A DNA stretch of 35,417 nt. Origin: DASRJX01 sp035649235. GTDB lineage: Bacteria; Acidobacteriota; Polarisedimenticolia; Gp22-AA2. The notes below the pieces were generated by a model, which searched no databases, had not been told where the DNA came from, and saw nothing but the letters and a program-made list of their open reading frames with translations. Where the stretch lies: positions 1 through 35,417 of the forward strand of contig DASRJX010000143.1 of the NCBI GenBank assembly GCA_035649235.1, read 5' to 3'. Positions within the stretch are counted from its first letter, which is position 1; each line of letters begins with the position of its first letter. Of this stretch, positions 14,033 to 22,006 are shown one piece after another. The translations under genes and the position numbers were made by a program.

Positions 14033-16108
14033 TCAACCGATCTGGATCATCCCGAGGCGCCCCGCGAAGCGGCGGGCCATGTGCTCGAGGACGAGTCGGC
14101 CTCTCGCGTCCTCGCGGGTCGCGCCGGCGGCCTGCCGCGCGGCGGTCCGGGCATCCTCGAGGATGTCCTGGTCGCGCAGGATGTCCCCGGCCCTCAAGTC
14201 CGGGAGCCCGGACTGGCGCGTGCCGAAAAACTGCCCCGGCCCGCGCAATTCGAGATCCCGACGGGCGACCTCGAACCCGTCTTCGGTGGCGCACAGCACC
14301 TCCAGGCGCCGCCGCGCTTCCTCTGTGATCCCGGCGCCCGGCATCAGGATGCAGTAACTGTGGTGCGCGCCGCGTCCGACGCGGCCCCGCAGCTGGTGCA
14401 GCTGCGACAGCCCGAAGCGTTCCGCCTGCTCGATGACCATGACAGTCGCGTTCGGGACGTCGATCCCGACTTCGATCACCGTCGTCGCGACCAGCACCGG
14501 CGTCCGGCCCGCCGCGAAATCGGCCATGACGGCGTCGCGCTCCTCGCTTCTCAGCCGCCCGTGCAGGAGCCCGACCGGGATGCCGGGGAACGCCGTCCTG
14601 CGCAAATCCTCGGCCATGGCCGTCGCCGCCCGGAGGTCGATCTTCTCGCTCTCGTCGATGAGGGGAAAGACGACGTAGGCCTGGCGTCCGGCCTCGACCT
14701 GATCGCGCACGAACGCGTAGACGCGCCCCCGCGACGGCTCCTCGCGCACGAAGGTCTTCACGGGGCGGCGTCCGGGCGGGAGCTCGTCGATGACCGTGAT
14801 GTCGAGATCCCCGTAGACCGTCAGCGCGAGAGAGCGAGGGATGGGGGTGGCCGTCATCACCAGGACGTCCGGCGTCTCCCCCTTGTCCCGCAGCCGCGCC
14901 CGCTGGACGACGCCGAAGCGGTGCTGCTCGTCGATCACCGCCAGCCGGAGGGACTTGAAACCGACCTCCTCCTCGGTGAGGGCGTGCGTGCCGACGACGA
15001 GCGGCAAGACCCCCGACCGCAGCGCGCGCAGCGCCTGGCGGCGGGCCGCCCCCTGGACGGAGGCCGTCAGCAGCCCCACCGGAAGTCCGCGGCCGGCGAG
15101 CAGCCGGCAGAAGGTCCGGTGGTGCTGCTCGGCCAGGATCTCGGTCGGCGCCATAAAGGCCGCCTGCAGGCCGTTCTCGACCACCAGGAGCGCGGCCAGG
15201 AGCGCCACAACCGTCTTGCCGCACCCGACATCCCCCTGGAGCAGGCGGTTCATGGGGCGCTCCGACATGAGGTCGCGAGCGATCTCCTGCAGGGCCCGGC
15301 GCTGGGCGCCGGTCAGCCGGAACGGCAGGACAGACCGCAGCCGGTCGCGCAGCGCCTCGTCGACGCGCAGGGCCGGCCCCGGGCGGGCCGCCGCCTCGTG
15401 GCCGCTCCGGGAGAGCGCGAACCCCAGCTGCAGGAAGAAGAACTCCTCGAAGATGAGCCGTCTCAGCGCCGGCGTCCGCCGTTGCTGCAGTTCGATTGGG
15501 TCGGTGTCCTCGGGCGGAAAGTGCGCCTCCAGGAGCGCCTGCCTCCGCGAGGGGAAGCCGCGCGCGGCGGCCACGCCCTGCGGCAGCGGATCGGCCAGGT
15601 CCTCCGGCAGCCCCTTGAGTATCCCGTGCGTGAGCCGGCGGATGGAGCGCGTCGAGAGCTCCGGCAGCCGGGGGTAGATCGGCACCACCCGCCCGGTGTG
15701 AATCGCCTCCCCCTCCCCCTCCGCCACGACTTCGAACTGGGGCGATTCGAGAGCCAGCCCGTGGCGGCCGCGGCGCGGCATGGTCGCCTCTCCGTACAGG
15801 ATCACCTCGCGGCCGCGCGTCAGGAGGGTGCGCAAGTAGGGCTGGTTGAAGAACACGGCGCGGATGGCGCCGCTGCCGTCCTCGATGAGGGCCTCGAAGA
15901 TCGAGAAGCCGCGCATGCGCGTCCGGCGCAGCACCGCGGTCAGCACGCGGCCCCGCACGGTAGCCCGCACCCCGGCCTGGAGCGCCCCGATCGGCAGGAA
16001 GGCGCTGCGGTCCTCGTAGCGGAACGGCAGGTGGAACAGCAGATCCTCGACCGTCCGCAGGCCGACCTGCTCCAGCGCCTCGGCCCGGCGCGGCCCAATC
16101 CCCTTCAC
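14033..16108 (-). CDS. recG: ATP-dependent DNA helicase RecG
   Basis: The protein has about 691 residues from the GTG at 16108. The N-terminal wedge/OB domain begins KGIGPRRAEALEQVGL. Helicase motifs follow: RLTGAQRRAL (Q-motif region), Walker A GDVGCGKT (about residue 290), TEILAEQH, DEQHRFG (about 391), MTATPIPR, LLHGRL, ATTVIEVGIDVPNA and QLRGRVGRG. The family-specific C-terminal TRQSGLPDLR is present. RecG remodels stalled replication forks and branched DNA. The true start may be further upstream: CTG at 16138 has GGAGG five bases before it and would add LYDLLARLSD, which suits the family N-terminus. The stop is one base after the end of the convergent glycosyltransferase-like gene. Confidence 0.96.
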   Translation of the reverse strand: MKGIGPRRAEALEQVGLRTVEDLLFHLPFRYEDRSAFLPIGALQAGVRATVRGRVLTAVLRRTRMRGFSIFEALIEDGSGAIRAVFFNQPYLRTLLTRGREVILYGEATMPRRGRHGLALESPQFEVVAEGEGEAIHTGRVVPIYPRLPELSTRSIRRLTHGILKGLPEDLADPLPQGVAAARGFPSRRQALLEAHFPPEDTDPIELQQRRTPALRRLIFEEFFFLQLGFALSRSGHEAAARPGPALRVDEALRDRLRSVLPFRLTGAQRRALQEIARDLMSERPMNRLLQGDVGCGKTVVALLAALLVVENGLQAAFMAPTEILAEQHHRTFCRLLAGRGLPVGLLTASVQGAARRQALRALRSGVLPLVVGTHALTEEEVGFKSLRLAVIDEQHRFGVVQRARLRDKGETPDVLVMTATPIPRSLALTVYGDLDITVIDELPPGRRPVKTFVREEPSRGRVYAFVRDQVEAGRQAYVVFPLIDESEKIDLRAATAMAEDLRRTAFPGIPVGLLHGRLRSEERDAVMADFAAGRTPVLVATTVIEVGIDVPNATVMVIEQAERFGLSQLHQLRGRVGRGAHHSYCILMPGAGITEEARRRLEVLCATEDGFEVARRDLELRGPGQFFGTRQSGLPDLRAGDILRDQDILEDARTAARQAAGATREDARGRLVLEHMARRFAGRLGMIQIG

Positions 16109-16135
16109 GTCGCTGAGGCGCGCCAGGAGGTCGTA

Positions 16136-16148
16136 CAGTCCGGCCTCC
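16136..16148 (-). promoter_or_regulatory. Shine-Dalgarno plus possible CTG start of recG
   Basis: On the minus strand, GGAGG (16144-16148) is followed after five bases by an in-frame CTG (16136-16138). The later GTG at 16108 has no purine-rich sequence in front of it. This spacing is the best ribosome-binding context for recG and lies at the very end of the upstream receptor gene. Confidence 0.4.
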
Positions 16149-16149
16149 G

Positions 16150-19100
16150 TCAGAAGGAAACCTGGAAGCCGATCTGGAACCTTCTGCCGAACTGGCGCGA
16201 GCCGTCGAGCTGGAGCGGCCCCGACTTGTCCGAGGTCGGGTCGCTCAGGTTCGGCGGCACCGGCTCGTAGCGTTCGAGGTGCAGATCGTCGGTGTTGAGA
16301 AGATTGAAGACCTCGATGAAGAGGCCGGCGGTCGTCCGCCCCAGGACCAGGTTCTTGCGCGCCCGGGCACCCAGCATCAAGGTCGCGTCGTTCCGCAGGC
16401 TGTTGCGGCTCACCGTGATGAAGGTGGGGGTGTTGTTCGTCACGCCCGTGTAGCCGTAGCGCGTTCGGAACTGCTGGTAGTCGACGTTGTCCAGGGCGAA
16501 AAAGCGCGACGCGATCGAGTACGGAAGTCCTGAGCCCCAGGCGGCGCTCACCCCCAGCTGCCAGTCCCGGGGCAGGAAGGTGCTCGCATTCAGCTTGACG
16601 ACGTGGCGCTGATCGTAGGTGAGATAGCCGTATTCCGACTCGACCGTCGACGGGTCGTTCCCGAGCCTCGACTGGAAGTCCTCCGCCTGCCCCTGGGCGC
16701 GCGAGTAGGTGTAGGACCCCTGCAGCTCCCAGCGTCGCGACAGGCGCTTCACCAGCTCCAGGGTCATCCCTCGATAGGTGGCCTCATTGTAGTTGCCGAC
16801 CCGCAGCACCTGGTTGAAGAAGAAATTGTAGATGTAGAGGTCCGGCCGCCCGTCGGGCTCCCGGCGAACCGCATTCGCGGGCAGCGTCCCCGACGGCAGT
16901 GTCCCGAGCTGGTCGAGGGGCCGGCCGTCGGAGCCGAAGCGGAGCGCGTGATTGGCGTCGACGTCCTGGAGCTGGAGGCGGTAGTCCCGCTGGACGTACG
17001 TGATAGCCAGCGCCAGCTCCGGCGCCAGCTCGCGCTCGAACCCGAAGGTGAACTCGTCGCTGAACGGCGTCTGCAGGCCGCGATCGATCTGCGTGGTGGA
17101 GGGGGGCGCCTTGGAGATGGACTGTCCGATCTGGCGGTTTGGGATGCCGGGGAGATCCACACCGGTCGGGTCCAGGATGTAGTAGCGGTTGATCGTGTCC
17201 GGCCCCTCCTCCGCCACCACGGTGTTGAGGAAGAGCTTGTCGTAGTAGCGTCCCCAGGTCGCGAAGACCTTGGTCCGGCCGTCGGAGAGCGGGTCCCACG
17301 ACACCGAAAGCCGCGGCGACAGATTGTTGTTGGTCAGGCGGAAGGCCTCCTCGTGCTGGGGCACGATCCCGAGGCTCTTCAAGCGCGCCTGCGTCACCTC
17401 CTCGCCGGTCCCCAGATCGGGGAACAGCCCCTGCAGCTGCTCCGAGAAGATGGGGGTGACGATGTGGTGGCGGGTCATGCGGGACACCGCCGCGACCTTG
17501 ACGGGATCGGCGAACGGCCCGAGGACGGCCTCGATGCCCAGGACGCCGGCGGAGCCCATGAAGAGCGGATCGGACCGGATCCCGTGGCTGATGATGCCGT
17601 CGTTGTTCCCGGCCTGGAGATCGTTGCCGACGTCGGCCTCGCCGCCGATGATGGCGTTCAGGCGATCGAACTGCGCCCGCTCCTCGGACGGCTCGAAGAA
17701 CGTGAAGCCGAAGGAGTCGGTGGCCTCTCGGTCGAACCGCAATCCGAGCCCCAGGCTCAGGTTGGGGAACGGCTTGAAGCTGTCCTGCACGTAGAGTCCG
17801 CCGGTGACCGCCGTCGCCTCGTTGTGGACGCGGTTCTCGGCGGGGACGATGGCCCGCACCGTGCTGGGCCCCTGGCTGGGAGTGCGGAAGATCGGCGCGA
17901 CGATCGGGCGCCCCTCGGTCGTCCGCCCGAACGCCTCGCGCTCCAGGACCAGGCCCATCTTCATGTCGTGGCTGCCGTAGAAGTCGGGCACGAACAGCCC
18001 CAGATCCTGGCGCCAGGTGAACCTCGTCCGCTCGTCGGTGAAGTCCTGGTAGTAGGGGCCGCTCGTGATGCCGGATTGCTGGCTGATGGTGTACAGGCGG
18101 TCCGGAGGGATCGGCTGCAGGCGGCCGTAGGGATACTCGGCGGCAGGGCGGGGCCTGTCGTCCAGGACGTTGTTGCCGTTGCGATCCTCGGTGCCGAGGT
18201 CGAGGTGGCCGTCGCGATCCCGGTCCTCCCCCGCGTCGAGCCGGTTGTTGCCGTTGGTGTCCTCGGTGATCGAGTCGAGACGGCCATCGCAGTCGACGTC
18301 CTCGCGGCTGAAGCCTTCGCAGGCGCCCTCCGGAGTGCGCCGCCCGTCCCCGTCGTCGTCCCGGGGCACCTGGACGCCCCCCTGGAGGGTCGAGCGCTCG
18401 AACACGTCGAAGACGCCGTCGACGTCGAAGTCTTCGCCCGGATCGAATTCCTTCACTTCGCTGAACGTGTTGCCGTTCCGATCGCTCCAGTTGTATCCGT
18501 TGCTGTTGGTGTCGGGCCCGAGCGCGGGCGAGCGCGAAGGGCGCTCGTCGAAGTCGGAGACCGAGGTCTCGAGCGAGACGAACGGGCTCAGGACGGCGAC
18601 CCACTTCACGGTCAGCACCGTGCCGCCCTGCCTCAGCACGTACGCTGATTCCGGCTCGGTGAAGCTGTTGAGCCCCTGGCTGTCGAACTCCTGCGGGTCG
18701 TAGTTCAGCGACAGGGCCAGGCGGTGGTTCGGGGCGGCCTGCCAGGTCGCCTTGGCGAACTGCCGGAACTCCCGCTGGCCCGCCACGAAGGCGTTGCTGA
18801 GGGCGTTGATTGGCTCCTCGAGCTGCACGTACTCGCTGGCGAGGAAGAACCAGGCGCGGTCCCGGACGATGGGGCCGCTGAGCGACAGGAACGGCAGGAA
18901 GTCGTTGAAGGAGGTCCCCCGGAGATCGTTCTCGCCGAGCCCGCCGTGGAGCGTCGGATCGTCGATGCCGGCTCCGTCGCCGTCCAGGCTCGATCCGCGC
19001 CAATAGAACTTGAACGTCCCTTCGAACTTGTTCCCCCCCGACTTGGTGATGATGGTGGCGAAGCCCCCCTGGGCGCGGCTGAACTCCGCCGGGGCGCCGC

Positions 19101-19803
19101 TCGTCTTGACCTCGATCTCCTGGATCGACTCGATGTTGAGCTGCGCTCCGATCTTCCCCGTCAGCGGATCGGTCGTGGACACGCCGTCCACGAGCGTGAT
19201 GACGTCGGTGTCGCGCGCCCCGTGAATGTTCGGGTTGCCGTCGCCGTCGATGTCGCTGACGCCCGGGGCCAGCGCCAGGAGATCCTGGTAGTTGCGGCCC
19301 AGGATCGGCAGAGAGTCGATGAACTCGGAGGTGAATCGCGCCTGACCCGTCACGTCCTGGAGGTTGACGACCGGCGCCTGGGCTTTGACCTGGACCCTCT
19401 CCTGCAGCGTGTCGGACTGCTTCTGGAGGCCGATGCGGACGAGCGTCGCCTGGCCGGGGAGGACCTCGATGTCGGTGAGGACGGCGCCCGCGAATCCGGG
19501 ATAGATCGCCGCAACCTGGTAGTCGGCGCCGGGTGGAAGGCTGCCGACCTGGAACCGCCCCTCTTCGTCGCTCAGGGCGGCGCGGCCGGTCACTGACAGC
19601 GCGGCGTTGCTGACACCTATCGTGGCGCCCTCGAGGGGGAGGCCTCGGTCGTCTGTGACCTGGCCCCTGATGCTCCCGGCCGTCTGTGCCAAAAGCGGCG
19701 CCGGCCCCGCGAGCAGGGCGAGCAGGAGGATTGGACCGGGTCTCAGCAATCGGTGCGGTCGCGGGGCGTGAGCGTCCACTTGGGTCCCCAGCCACTGTGA
19801 CAT
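16150..19803 (-). CDS. TonB-dependent receptor, Oar-like, with aspartate-rich calcium-type loops
   Basis: This 1217-residue outer-membrane protein starts at ATG 19803 with a signal peptide (LLLALLAGPAPLLAQ). An in-frame GTG eight codons later is also possible. A carboxypeptidase-regulatory-like domain follows (about residues 45-125), then the plug (about 130-245: SLPILGRNYQDLLALAPGV, VDGVSTTDP, IQEIEVKTSGAPAEFSRAQG) and a long beta-barrel ending in aromatic residues (FQIGFQVSF). The plug contains DIDGDGNPN, and a segment near 18150-18450 contains several DxDxDG-type stretches (DFDVDGVFD, DDDGDGRR, DVDCDGRLD, DRDRDGHLD) plus repeated EDxNGNN, resembling thrombospondin-3 or EF-hand loops. Such receptors import or bind large ligands using TonB energy; the ligand is unknown. 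No TonB box is confidently seen. Confidence 0.92.
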   Translation of the reverse strand: MSQWLGTQVDAHAPRPHRLLRPGPILLLALLAGPAPLLAQTAGSIRGQVTDDRGLPLEGATIGVSNAALSVTGRAALSDEEGRFQVGSLPPGADYQVAAIYPGFAGAVLTDIEVLPGQATLVRIGLQKQSDTLQERVQVKAQAPVVNLQDVTGQARFTSEFIDSLPILGRNYQDLLALAPGVSDIDGDGNPNIHGARDTDVITLVDGVSTTDPLTGKIGAQLNIESIQEIEVKTSGAPAEFSRAQGGFATIITKSGGNKFEGTFKFYWRGSSLDGDGAGIDDPTLHGGLGENDLRGTSFNDFLPFLSLSGPIVRDRAWFFLASEYVQLEEPINALSNAFVAGQREFRQFAKATWQAAPNHRLALSLNYDPQEFDSQGLNSFTEPESAYVLRQGGTVLTVKWVAVLSPFVSLETSVSDFDERPSRSPALGPDTNSNGYNWSDRNGNTFSEVKEFDPGEDFDVDGVFDVFERSTLQGGVQVPRDDDGDGRRTPEGACEGFSREDVDCDGRLDSITEDTNGNNRLDAGEDRDRDGHLDLGTEDRNGNNVLDDRPRPAAEYPYGRLQPIPPDRLYTISQQSGITSGPYYQDFTDERTRFTWRQDLGLFVPDFYGSHDMKMGLVLEREAFGRTTEGRPIVAPIFRTPSQGPSTVRAIVPAENRVHNEATAVTGGLYVQDSFKPFPNLSLGLGLRFDREATDSFGFTFFEPSEERAQFDRLNAIIGGEADVGNDLQAGNNDGIISHGIRSDPLFMGSAGVLGIEAVLGPFADPVKVAAVSRMTRHHIVTPIFSEQLQGLFPDLGTGEEVTQARLKSLGIVPQHEEAFRLTNNNLSPRLSVSWDPLSDGRTKVFATWGRYYDKLFLNTVVAEEGPDTINRYYILDPTGVDLPGIPNRQIGQSISKAPPSTTQIDRGLQTPFSDEFTFGFERELAPELALAITYVQRDYRLQLQDVDANHALRFGSDGRPLDQLGTLPSGTLPANAVRREPDGRPDLYIYNFFFNQVLRVGNYNEATYRGMTLELVKRLSRRWELQGSYTYSRAQGQAEDFQSRLGNDPSTVESEYGYLTYDQRHVVKLNASTFLPRDWQLGVSAAWGSGLPYSIASRFFALDNVDYQQFRTRYGYTGVTNNTPTFITVSRNSLRNDATLMLGARARKNLVLGRTTAGLFIEVFNLLNTDDLHLERYEPVPPNLSDPTSDKSGPLQLDGSRQFGRRFQIGFQVSF

Positions 19804-19909
19804 TCTACTCTCGGGGACCCCCTCTCCCGGGGCCCTGGAACACGCCGGGCGTGCGGATCGGGCCCCGCAGCGAGCGACCCTCGAGAACCTTTGAATACCG
19901 CGGATTGCC

Positions 19910-19938
19910 TTGACCTGCAAGGGTTTGTATCCTATATT
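19910..19938 (+). promoter_or_regulatory. Strong sigma70-type promoter for the secreted zincin-like gene
   Basis: TTGACC (19910-19915) and TATATT (19933-19938) are spaced by exactly 17 bases, close to consensus and inside a local AT-richer patch. Transcription should begin near 19945, about 24 bases before the GTG at 19969. This shows that upstream ATG or TTG codons at 19891 are not the start. Confidence 0.75.
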
Positions 19939-19968
19939 CCTGCGGTCGAGCGAACCCCGAGGTCGAGA

Positions 19969-21681
19969 GTGCGCCTGCGTCCCGCAGCCCTGATCCTGCT
20001 CCTTCTGATGTCCCGACCGGCCCCTTTCCTGGCGGCCGAGGGAGGGGATCTCAGCCTGTCGTCCCTGGCCGCCTCGGGGGCGGAACGGCGTCTCACCGCC
20101 GAAGCCTACGCTGAGGGTCCTGCAGGGCTTCTGGCGGCCGCTGCTGGCGTCGAGGTCTTCCCGGTCGCCTGTGGCACACCTCTCCTGCTGCCCGTCGATC
20201 GCGGCGCCTCGGCCGGCTCCGAGGCGTGGCGGCAGGCGATCGCGGCGCTGGCCGCACCCACTCCGCTTCCCGACGACAGAATTGCCGTCACGCGTGACGG
20301 CCGGTTCTCCGTCCGTTATCCGGCATCCGCCCCGCTCTGGAGTCGGCGAGACCTGGACGGGCCGCCGGAAGCCGTCCAGAAGGTGATGGAGGCGCTGGCG
20401 GCGGCGCGCGCCTGGCTCGTCGACACCCTCGGTTACCCCGATCCGGCGCCCGGACCCGCGAGTATCACCGTGGCTCTCGTGCCGCTCGGCCGCGGCCTGG
20501 AAGGCTTCCTCCTGCCCTCCAGGACCTCGCCGCAGCCCACAGGACCGTCCATCGTGCTCGATGCGACCCTGCCGGAGGATCGCATCATGCCGGCGGTCCT
20601 GCACCAGGTGGCGCACCTCTCCTTGCTACAGGCGGCGCGCACCGACGCCTGGTGGCACGAAGCCACCGCAGCGTGGCTGACCCTCCTGGCGACGGGCGAT
20701 CTGGAGGCGCAGCGGGACAGCCTCCAGTCGCGGCTCGACCGGCCGACGGTCGGCCTGCCGTCGGACGGGCTCCGGTTGATGCAGGGGGCGCTCCTCTGGC
20801 CGCTGTTTCTGGCCGAGCGGACGGGAGACCCCTCGATCGTCCGCCAGGTCTGGGACGAGCTCGCGGCCGGAGCGACCGACCCTCTGCAGGCGGCCGACGC
20901 CGTCCTGAGGCGCACCCAGAGTCTCAGCCTCATTTCCGCCTTGCGCGAGAAGGGGATCTGGGATCTGTTCACAGGGGATCGCGACGACGGAGCGCACTAT
21001 TCTCTGGCCCGCTCCATGCCCCGGGCCTCCCTGGAATCGGTGGGACGCACGCTGCCGCTCCTCCTCGGTCCCGTCGGTCCGATCGAGCCGACCGGGAGCA
21101 TCGCGTTCAGGATCCCGGCGGAGCGCGCGCGCGGCACGGTGGATCTGTCGCTCACCGCCGAGGGCGGCCGCCCCGCGGCGGATCTCCTGATCTTTCAGGA
21201 GCGAGCCGGACCTCCCGTGCTGGTGTCCGTGCCCATGGAGGAGGGTCGCGGACGCGTCTCGGTTCCATGGGGCGAGGCGAAGGAAACCTGGATCCTCCTG
21301 CGCAACGAGGCGACCACGCGCGAGGCGGGAGCCAGCCGTTTCGACGTCCAGGCCGTCAACGATCCGTTCTCCCCCTTCGACCTGGCGGGTTTTACCGCCG
21401 AAGCCGTCGGTCGATCGGTCGTGCTGCAGTGGACAACGGCGTCCGAGAAAGGGCTCGTGGCGTGGAACATCTACCGCGCCGAGCGGCCCGACGGGCCGTA
21501 CACACGACTGAACAGCGTGGCCGTCCCGGCCTACGGCGATGGCGACGCCGACACCGGATACGTCTTCGTCGACGACGGAGCACGCCCCGAGCGGCGCTAT
21601 TACTATCAGGTCGAGGGGATCACCAGCGCCGGCCTGGTCGAGCGCTCGCACGTCGCAAGCGTGCGCACCTCTTCCCGCTAA
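19969..21681 (+). CDS. Secreted protein with degenerate zincin-like domain and fibronectin-III-like C-terminus
   Basis: This 570-residue protein starts at GTG 19969 (GAGG about six bases upstream), with a signal peptide (LRPAALILLLLMSRPAPFLA). In the middle, AVLHQVAHLSLLQ followed about 15 residues later by WWHEATAAWLTLL mimics the gluzincin layout HExxH...E of peptidase MA-like proteins. The catalytic Glu of HExxH is Gln here, so peptidase activity is doubtful. The last ~100 residues (VVLQWTTASEKGLVAWNIYRAE, YYYQVEGITSAG) look like a fibronectin type III domain of secreted proteins. It diverges from the receptor gene and could be co-regulated with it. I cannot assign a substrate; the fold call for the middle part is tentative. 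Confidence 0.8.
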   Translation: MRLRPAALILLLLMSRPAPFLAAEGGDLSLSSLAASGAERRLTAEAYAEGPAGLLAAAAGVEVFPVACGTPLLLPVDRGASAGSEAWRQAIAALAAPTPLPDDRIAVTRDGRFSVRYPASAPLWSRRDLDGPPEAVQKVMEALAAARAWLVDTLGYPDPAPGPASITVALVPLGRGLEGFLLPSRTSPQPTGPSIVLDATLPEDRIMPAVLHQVAHLSLLQAARTDAWWHEATAAWLTLLATGDLEAQRDSLQSRLDRPTVGLPSDGLRLMQGALLWPLFLAERTGDPSIVRQVWDELAAGATDPLQAADAVLRRTQSLSLISALREKGIWDLFTGDRDDGAHYSLARSMPRASLESVGRTLPLLLGPVGPIEPTGSIAFRIPAERARGTVDLSLTAEGGRPAADLLIFQERAGPPVLVSVPMEEGRGRVSVPWGEAKETWILLRNEATTREAGASRFDVQAVNDPFSPFDLAGFTAEAVGRSVVLQWTTASEKGLVAWNIYRAERPDGPYTRLNSVAVPAYGDGDADTGYVFVDDGARPERRYYYQVEGITSAGLVERSHVASVRTSSR

Positions 21682-22006
21682 CCGATCGATCGCTCGAACT
21701 CGCGCGCCCGAGGAGCCGGCGCCGCGTTCGCCGGGCACGGGTCCGGCTCGCTCGCGCGAGCCTCCCCTCGCGTCGCCTCGCTCCGCCCACCGCGCTGAGG
21801 GACGCGCGGAGGGACCCCGTCGCTCGGTCTCCGACGACCCGACGAACGCGGCACCGGCTCCTCGGATGTCCCAAGACTCTCGAGGTCCAATCGGTCATCG
21901 GTCCAGACGGAGGACCTCATGTCTTCGGACGGTGGCACGCGGCTCACTCCCTGGCGCCGGCCCCTGGCGTGGGATCGCTCAGGTGGCGTCACGCCACGAG
22001 GCGTTT
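21682..22006. other. Gene-free convergent spacer (325 bases) with hairpins
   Basis: No credible coding sequence was found. The spacer separates the stops of two converging genes. It holds a perfect 7-bp hairpin at 21745-21762 (GGCTCGC, loop TCGC, GCGAGCC) and a second at 21983-21997 described separately. The rest is GC-rich sequence without repeats or RNA features that I can recognise. Confidence 0.6.
21983..22006 (+). terminator. Candidate rightward terminator
   Basis: GTGGCG (21983-21988), loop TCA, CGCCAC (21992-21997), then GAGGCGTTTTC. The T-run is short (four) and offset by five bases, so strength is uncertain. It lies just before the end of the convergent FG-GAP gene. Confidence 0.4.

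Noticed and set aside
14081..16270. Long open frame antisense to recG
   Set aside because: Low-complexity Arg/Asp/Gln composition and no start context; recG on the other strand is unambiguous.
18150..18450. Tandem DNA repeat or recombination scar in the receptor gene
   Set aside because: The similarity is at the protein level (Asp-rich loops) and the DNA units are not close copies.
16603..18648. Long open frame antisense to the TonB receptor
   Set aside because: Repetitive Val/Glu/Arg/Asp composition mirrors the codons of the receptor; no recognisable domain.
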